A stretch of DNA of 64,000 bases from Flavobacterium sp. AG291 (lineage in GTDB: Bacteria; Bacteroidota; Bacteroidia; Flavobacteriales; Flavobacteriaceae). The notes beneath the pieces were generated by a model that was not told the origin of the DNA, made no database searches, and saw nothing but the letters and a program-made list of their open reading frames with translations. The position numbers were made by a program, and so were the translations under genes. Shown here in pieces: positions 59,419 through 64,000 of this stretch (position 1 is the stretch's first letter; each line of letters begins with the position of its first letter). The stretch covers positions 62,001 to 126,000 of the forward strand of contig NZ_QQAR01000009.1 of assembly GCF_003350375.1 (NCBI RefSeq), given 5' to 3'.

Positions 59419-60597
59419 ATGAATTATATCCTTTTTGACGGAACCGTGCGCAATGCCCTGCTTCCATTTACCTATACACGTCCTGTAGCTGATATCCGCG
59501 TAGGTATTCTTACCATCCGCGAGAAATGGGAAAAATACCTTGGTTACACCACTACAACTCTTACTGAGGAGTATCTGATGGAGAAATTTCCGATGGTAGA
59601 AATGGAAGAAAACGTGATGATAAACGCTTCTTTTTTACCTAATGAGGTATTAGCCGAGATGGTTATGGCACTTGAGCCTAATCAGGCAATCTTTAAAGGG
59701 GAAGATGTTATCGCTTTTTATTCGCAGGATACACAGGAAGAGGTTGACTTTGATACATATGAGATCATCGATTGTACAGAAGATTGTCTTACAATAGAGA
59801 ATCCCTGGGATATCTTTAAAAAGAATGATGCTGCAATCCGTGAAGATTTTGAATTGCTGACGGAAGGCCGTGTTTCTCAGCCTATACCGTCAAGTGTTAA
59901 TGTGATCGCTGCCGAAAATATCTTTATTGAAGAAGGTGCCAAACTTGAATTCGTTACACTGAACGCTTCAACAGGGCCTATCTATATTGGTAAGAATTCA
60001 GAGATAATGGAAAATTCGGTTATCCGTGGGCCATTCGCGCTTTGCGAAGAAGCTCAGGTAAAACTGGCAACCAAAGTGTACGGTGCTACTACCGTGGGTC
60101 CTCATAGCAGGATTGGGGGAGAGGTAAGCAATTCGGTACTGTTTGGCTATTCTAATAAAGGGCATGATGGTTTCCTTGGAAATTCTGTGCTTGGCGAATG
60201 GTGTAACCTTGGTGCCGATACTAATAATTCTAACCTGAAAAATAACTATGAAGAGGTTAAGCTTTGGAGTTATGAAAAAGAAGGTTTCGTTAAAACCGGA
60301 CTACAATTCTGTGGACTGATGATGGGTGACCATAGTAAATCAGGTATCAATACCATGTTCAATACCGGTACTGTAGTAGGGGTAAGTGCCAATATCTTTG
60401 GTAGTGGTTTCCCGCGTAATTTTGTGCCAAGTTTCTCATGGGGTGGAGCTTCAGGCTTCACTACTTATGTTACGAAAAAAGCTTTTGAAACCGCTAAAAT
60501 TGTAATGTCACGCCGTAATGTTGAATTTACTGAGCAGGATGCTGCTATTATGGAGCATATTTTTGAGGAAAGCAAAAAATGGAGAAAAGAAGATTAA
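59419..60597 (+). CDS. Alternative GlmU-family sugar nucleotidyltransferase
   Basis: 392 residues of the Bacteroidota GlmU-like type (TIGR03991-like). The N-terminus LFDGTVRNALLPFTYTRPVADIRVG is typical, with no classic GxGTRM signature. The C-terminal two-thirds contain left-handed beta-helix hexapeptide repeats (IYIGKNSEIMENSVIRGPFAL, TTVGPHSRIGGEVSNSV) and the GDHSKSGINTMFNTGTVVG block. It is thought to make UDP-GlcNAc or a related nucleotide sugar for peptidoglycan. Both activities cannot be verified from sequence alone. A thermonuclease-like gene follows 40 nt later. Confidence 0.92.
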   Translation: MNYILFDGTVRNALLPFTYTRPVADIRVGILTIREKWEKYLGYTTTTLTEEYLMEKFPMVEMEENVMINASFLPNEVLAEMVMALEPNQAIFKGEDVIAFYSQDTQEEVDFDTYEIIDCTEDCLTIENPWDIFKKNDAAIREDFELLTEGRVSQPIPSSVNVIAAENIFIEEGAKLEFVTLNASTGPIYIGKNSEIMENSVIRGPFALCEEAQVKLATKVYGATTVGPHSRIGGEVSNSVLFGYSNKGHDGFLGNSVLGEWCNLGADTNNSNLKNNYEEVKLWSYEKEGFVKTGLQFCGLMMGDHSKSGINTMFNTGTVVGVSANIFGSGFPRNFVPSFSWGGASGFTTYVTKKAFETAKIVMSRRNVEFTEQDAAIMEHIFEESKKWRKED

Positions 60598-60637
60598 TGC
60601 ATCAATTGTTTAATTTTTTAATGTAGCAATTTCGCAA

Positions 60638-61222
60638 TTGAGAAGACATAGATCAAAATCAAAATATACTATAGGAAGCCTGCTGTTATTGCTGGCTTTC
60701 TCTTTTTATATGGCCTGCAATCCTGATAGAAAGCAGGACGGAGAAAGGACAAAAAGGCATAAGGTTGAAAGCCATAAGGCTACCGATTCGCTGACTTCTT
60801 TTGAAGGTAAAGTGACCGGAATTAAAGATGGCGATACTTTTGAGGTGTTGCGTAATGGTGAGCCGGAAAGGGTTCGCCTTGTGGATATCGATTCCCCTGA
60901 AAGTCAACAAGCCTTTGGGAAGGCTGCCAAGAAATATGCCTCTGATTTATGCTTTGGTAAAACAGTAAGGGTTGAACCGAAGAAAAAGAGGGATCAGTAT
61001 GGGCGTATATTAGCGACTATTTATGTGGATGATTCGGTTAATATAAATGCCGAGATGATAAAAGCGGGTTATGCTTGGAGATATAAATATTCTAAAAATA
61101 AGGAATATGGAGCATGGCAACAGGAAGCGCGTCAACGACATATTGGATTATGGGCCGATGAGAATCCTGTAAACCCGTGGCAATGGAGAAAAGAACAAAA
61201 GCAACGACATACAAATTATTAA
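60638..61222 (+). CDS. Thermonuclease (SNase) family lipoprotein
   Basis: 194 residues from a TTG; the N-terminus is a lipoprotein signal (YTIGSLLLLLAFSFYMAC, Cys27). The SNase domain covers about 55-185: GKVTGIKDGDTFEV, RLVDIDSPES with active-site Arg and Glu, and KRDQYGRILATIYV with the second catalytic Arg. The end motif HIGLWADENPVNPWQWR is typical of the family. It is a calcium-dependent nuclease, tethered to the envelope, probably for extracellular DNA use. It is on the same strand as the GlmU-like gene and ends at a hairpin. Confidence 0.93.
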   Translation: MRRHRSKSKYTIGSLLLLLAFSFYMACNPDRKQDGERTKRHKVESHKATDSLTSFEGKVTGIKDGDTFEVLRNGEPERVRLVDIDSPESQQAFGKAAKKYASDLCFGKTVRVEPKKKRDQYGRILATIYVDDSVNINAEMIKAGYAWRYKYSKNKEYGAWQQEARQRHIGLWADENPVNPWQWRKEQKQRHTNY

Positions 61223-61227
61223 TAAAC

Positions 61228-61253
61228 AAAAGAGGAGCATTTGCTCCTCTTTG
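61228..61253. terminator. Bidirectional terminator between the nuclease and PepSY-like genes
   Basis: AAAGAGGAGCA/TGCTCCTCTTT stem with a 2-nt loop between two convergent genes. Confidence 0.85.
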
Positions 61254-61255
61254 TG

Positions 61256-61693
61256 TTAATCGTCTATTCTTAAAAATTTACCTGCTGTGTCGAATTCAAG
61301 TTCGGTTCCGTTTGAAAGTTCAATATCATAACCGGCAATCTTTTTATCTATCTGAACAATATTCTGTCCTTTAAAATTAGCAGCTACATAACTGCTGATT
61401 GCTTTTGGTATTACCGATGACGGTAACCCGTTACGGCTTTCAATCTCATCCCAGTTGCCCTTTGAATCAAAATTGATTCGTACTCCATTGGAAAGTGTTG
61501 CATCATAATCTGTATCGAACATTTCCTTGTCCAGTTTGGCTGAGGTAACCGTTGCGCCTTTAAAATTTTGCTTAATAAAGTTTTGGGCTGTAGAGGGTAA
61601 CTGTGCAGTATTTATCTTTTTCTCCTGTGCAAATGATAATAATGTTATGTTTACTGTTATCAGGGTTAGTAGCAGTGTTAATTGTTTTTTCAT
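61256..61693 (-). CDS. PepSY-like exported protein (DUF2874 family), paralogue 1
   Basis: 145 residues with a Sec signal peptide (LTLLLTLITVNITLLSFAQ). Two tandem PepSY-like modules: residues about 27-90 (INTAQLPSTAQNFIKQNFKGATV, YDATLSNGVRINFDSKGNWDEIE) and 95-145 (AISSYVAANFKGQNIVQIDK, YDIELSNGTELEFDTAGKFLRIDD). The family (PF11396-type) is common in Bacteroidota. It is exported to the periplasm or outer membrane. The paralogue at 61768-62211 lies directly upstream, and a histidine kinase/regulator pair follows, so these may be the sensed or controlled targets. Function unknown. Confidence 0.9.
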   Translation of the reverse strand: MKKQLTLLLTLITVNITLLSFAQEKKINTAQLPSTAQNFIKQNFKGATVTSAKLDKEMFDTDYDATLSNGVRINFDSKGNWDEIESRNGLPSSVIPKAISSYVAANFKGQNIVQIDKKIAGYDIELSNGTELEFDTAGKFLRIDD

Positions 61694-61767
61694 AATGGAT
61701 AGTTCCTGGTTAGAACATAAAATTAATCAATTATTCTGTTAAGTATTTCAAAACAAAAACCTTGCCT

Positions 61768-62211
61768 TTAGTCGTCTACTCTTAAAAATTTACCATTGTT
61801 GTCAAATTCCAGTTCAAGGTCATTCATAAACTCTAGTTTGTAGCCCCAACGTTCTTTTTCAAATTTTTCTACCTGTTGTCCTTTGTAGTTTGCTGCAATG
61901 TAAGAAGCTATTGGTGCAGGCAGTATGCTAACCGGTAATGCTGTCTTATTACTGTCGGCTTCATAAAAATTTCCTTTTCCGTCAAATTCTATTTCTGCAC
62001 CACCTGTTAGCACTACTTTATAGTCGGTTTTCATAAGGTCTTTATCTTCTATGATGTAGGATGGTGCCTGATTTGGAAAATGTTTTGCCAGATACGTTTG
62101 TGCCGGAGCGGGTAGCTGTTTAATTGTAATGTTACGCTTTTGTGCACATGCCGAAATAGTAAATAATAGGGTAATTGCAATTGTAGGTAATAAGCTGAAT
62201 TTCGTTTTCAT
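61768..62211 (-). CDS. PepSY-like exported protein (DUF2874 family), paralogue 2
   Basis: 147 residues with signal peptide ending SACAQ (a Cys nearby could also give a lipobox, TISAC). Two PepSY-like modules at about 28-92 (TIKQLPAPAQTYLAKHFPNQ, YKVVLTGGAEIEFDGKGNFYEAD) and 97-147 (PIASYIAANYKGQQVEKFEK, YKLEFMNDLELEFDNNGKFLRVDD). About half of the positions match paralogue 1. It lies 74 nt upstream of it on the same strand, after the kinase gene with a 70-nt gap, so all four genes may be one transcript. Confidence 0.9.
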   Translation of the reverse strand: MKTKFSLLPTIAITLLFTISACAQKRNITIKQLPAPAQTYLAKHFPNQAPSYIIEDKDLMKTDYKVVLTGGAEIEFDGKGNFYEADSNKTALPVSILPAPIASYIAANYKGQQVEKFEKERWGYKLEFMNDLELEFDNNGKFLRVDD

Positions 62212-62281
62212 GATAGGTATATTTTAAATTTCTTATACAAACCTATTATCTGAATCTGGAAACAATTGGGAAAATTAAAAA

Positions 62282-63562
62282 TTAACTTTCTTTTACAGGA
62301 AATGTTATGGTAAATGTATGAAGTCCATTAAAACTGTAATCGGCTTTAAGTTTATAATTGACAAGAATCGAGTTTACAATGGAAAGTCCCAGGCCGGTTG
62401 ATTGTTCATTTGTAATATCCCTGTAAAACCTTCTGAAAATGGCATCTTTATCAAGAGCGGTTTCACGACCTGTATTACTTATAATAAGGCTGTCGGGACT
62501 TATTATGATATTAACTTTTCCGCCTGTATGATTGTGTACTATAGCATTTTTAAGCAGGTTACCTACTAATGTTGATGCAAGTCCTTTGTTCATGTTAAAG
62601 GTAAGCGGTTGTTTTGTATCAATGCTAAGCGTAATGTTTTTATAGTCGGCGAGATCCTGAAAATCTTCAACGAGTTGTTCGGTAAGCTGATTAAAGTTTA
62701 CAGTTTCTTCGTCGGCATACTGCCTGTTTTCTATTTTGGAGAGCATCAGTAATGATTTGTTCAGGCGAACCAGCCTGTTGAGCGTGTCACTAACACGTCC
62801 GATTTCCATCATTTGTTCTTCTGAAAGTTCATTCTTTTCTACGAACAGTTCAAGTTTATTAAGGCTTATCGCTAATGGGGTCTGCAATTCGTGCGATGCA
62901 TTTTCGATAAAATGTTTCTGGCTTGCATAAATCGCTTCGTTGCGCTTAAGCAGGTCTTCCAGTTCGACTCCCAGGGTTTTGAATTCTGCGATAGGTGAGT
63001 GCCGTGCTGTAAACGAATTTCCTGTACCTAACCTAAAATTTTTAAGTCCGTTGAGCATTTCATAAAATGATTTCCATGCCTTTCTTAATATAATTTGGTT
63101 TATTAGGGCAATACTAACAACCAGCATGATATATAAGGCAACAAGTGCTGTAAGCAAATCTTCGAGTAGTTCGTCTTCTTCCACCATTGATGCCCGGATA
63201 GTAAGTTTGTATGGATTTCCGTTCTTGTCGTTAAAAACGGTTTCCAACAGGCGTACAGGTTCGTTGTCGTCATCGTATTCCATAAACTCAAAGGTGCTGA
63301 TGAACTTGTCTGAGAAATCATAAAGCTTACCTTTAGCTAGTGGTGCTACCTTGTATTGATTGATGCCAAATTCCCTTACTTCAAGTACTTTTTCATTCGC
63401 GTATGCCTCACGGATTATCAGTATTTTGGAGTTCTTTAGTCCGTCGTCAATATTATCATATACCTCTTCCAGAATCACGGCATAGAACAAGCCTGCCCAT
63501 AATGCTATCACAAACAATAGGGCAATAATAAGATAACGGAGTGTGTAATTACGTAATTTCAT
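62282..63562 (-). CDS. Membrane sensor histidine kinase
   Basis: 426 residues. Two transmembrane helices (about 10-30 and 138-158) flank a periplasmic sensor region of about 105 residues. Then a HisKA dimerisation domain with the phosphoacceptor histidine in FIENASHELQTPLAISLNKLELF, and HATPase motifs N (VGNLLKNAIVHN), G1 and G2 (TGLGLSIVNSIL). The catalytic part is complete. Its start overlaps the stop of the OmpR-type regulator by 1 nt (TGATG). It probably senses an envelope signal and controls nearby genes, perhaps the two PepSY-like ones. Confidence 0.95.
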   Translation of the reverse strand: MKLRNYTLRYLIIALLFVIALWAGLFYAVILEEVYDNIDDGLKNSKILIIREAYANEKVLEVREFGINQYKVAPLAKGKLYDFSDKFISTFEFMEYDDDNEPVRLLETVFNDKNGNPYKLTIRASMVEEDELLEDLLTALVALYIMLVVSIALINQIILRKAWKSFYEMLNGLKNFRLGTGNSFTARHSPIAEFKTLGVELEDLLKRNEAIYASQKHFIENASHELQTPLAISLNKLELFVEKNELSEEQMMEIGRVSDTLNRLVRLNKSLLMLSKIENRQYADEETVNFNQLTEQLVEDFQDLADYKNITLSIDTKQPLTFNMNKGLASTLVGNLLKNAIVHNHTGGKVNIIISPDSLIISNTGRETALDKDAIFRRFYRDITNEQSTGLGLSIVNSILVNYKLKADYSFNGLHTFTITFPVKES

Positions 63563-64000
63563 CAGCTCATTTTATACCCCATACCATAAACTGCCTGTAT
63601 GTCGGCTTCAGCCCGGGCATCTTTAAGTTTTTTGCGGAGGTTTTTTATCTGAGAATATACAAAGTCGAGATTATCTGCCTGATCGATATAATCGCCCCAA
63701 ACGGCTTCAGCTAATGATGTTTTGTTGATTAACCTGTTTGGGTTAATCATGAAATAATACAAAAGGTCGAATTCTTTTCGATTAAGCATCAGCTCATTTC
63801 CATTAATACTGACGGTACGCTGTTCAGGGGAAAGCTTCAGGTTATTCCACTTAACAGATGTATCACCATCGTGGTTTTTTCTACGGATAGCAGATTTAAT
63901 GCGTGCATGAAGCTCGGCCAGGTGAAAAGGTTTGGCAAGATAGTCATCGGCACCAAGATCCAGTCCGGCAACTTTATCGCCTACAGCATCTTTTGCAGAA
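63562..64000 (-). CDS. OmpR-family response regulator (N-terminal part beyond the window)
   Basis: The frame is open to the right edge of the window, so the gene start lies outside and 145 codons are seen. The visible part starts in the receiver domain (SAKDAVGDKVAGLDLGADDYLAKPF, with the conserved lysine before PF) and continues into a trans_reg_C winged-helix DNA-binding domain (LMLNRKEFDLLYYFMINPNRL, AVWGDYIDQADN, VYSQIKNLRKKL, YGMGYKM). It is the DNA-binding partner of the histidine kinase that follows with a 1-bp overlap. An internal ATG (63789) is not the real start, because the receiver domain is in frame upstream. Confidence 0.95.
   Translation of the reverse strand, partial: SAKDAVGDKVAGLDLGADDYLAKPFHLAELHARIKSAIRRKNHDGDTSVKWNNLKLSPEQRTVSINGNELMLNRKEFDLLYYFMINPNRLINKTSLAEAVWGDYIDQADNLDFVYSQIKNLRKKLKDARAEADIQAVYGMGYKMS

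Overview
The window is chromosomal DNA of a flavobacterium (Bacteroidota, Flavobacteriaceae, Flavobacterium-like). The evidence is low G+C, type IX secretion C-terminal sorting domains, SusC-like TonB receptors, DUF5686 and PorT-like outer-membrane proteins, the alternative GlmU family, many promoters of the Bacteroidota type (TTTG, about 17-23 nt, TAnnTTTG), few Shine-Dalgarno sequences, and a candidate 6S-Flavo RNA. I see no rRNA, tRNA, transposase or CRISPR array. Most of it is ordinary core genome.
Layout. 1-2.8 kb: end of a T9SS-exported protein and an M43 metalloprotease. 3-7 kb: HtrA protease, divergent from dapF, a GNAT acetyltransferase and mltG. 7-8.6 kb: a decay zone with two broken genes around a MITE-like palindromic repeat. 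9-15 kb: a lysozyme-like exported protein and transporters (DUF389, NhaA, SulP, ChrA). 15-19 kb: an RsmI-like methyltransferase, a low-molecular-weight phosphatase overlapping dnaA, a hot-dog thioesterase and a YigZ protein. 19-22 kb: small lipoproteins, a truncated GT51-like protein, the second copy of the palindromic repeat, and a stand-alone MEDS protein. 22-29.6 kb: two DUF5686 outer-membrane proteins flanking a cytochrome b, an NYN-LOTUS protein and small genes, then aroQ. 29.8-33.3 kb: five small outer-membrane barrel genes. 33.4-36.3 kb: xerD, then a PAS histidine kinase overlapping a receiver protein. 36.4-43.1 kb: TetR repressor and a complete tripartite RND efflux pump, with four copies of a TTAA-triplet candidate operator. 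43.2-44.1 kb: small accessory remnants. 44.2-46.7 kb: rny, 6S-Flavo RNA candidate, zapA and a coiled-coil gene. 46.8-51.8 kb: M23 peptidase, TonB receptor and calcium-binding-like lipoprotein. 51.8-58.8 kb: TfoX-N, DUF2971, HAD, ABC exporter, phosphohexomutase, GT2 and DUF4199. 59-61.2 kb: L31 with a structured leader, GlmU-like protein and a nuclease. 61.2-64 kb: two PepSY-like proteins and a histidine kinase/response regulator pair cut by the window end.
How genes work together. The clearest functional unit is tetR plus MFP, RND and OMF, which the repeated TTAA-N5-TTAA-N5-TTAA sites probably control together. dapF, mltG, the lysozyme-like protein, the M23 peptidase and alt-GlmU all concern the cell wall. 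The ABC exporter, hexomutase and GT2 form a surface-polysaccharide or lipid cluster. The most unusual signals are regulatory or structural: the TTAA-triplet operators and a duplicated remnant of that regulatory region, -7 boxes 4-5 nt from start codons (possible leaderless mRNAs), paired palindromic elements, a folded L31 leader, a 14-nt repeat that carries a promoter box, and a gene split only by an in-frame TGA. I found no clearly new multi-gene system.
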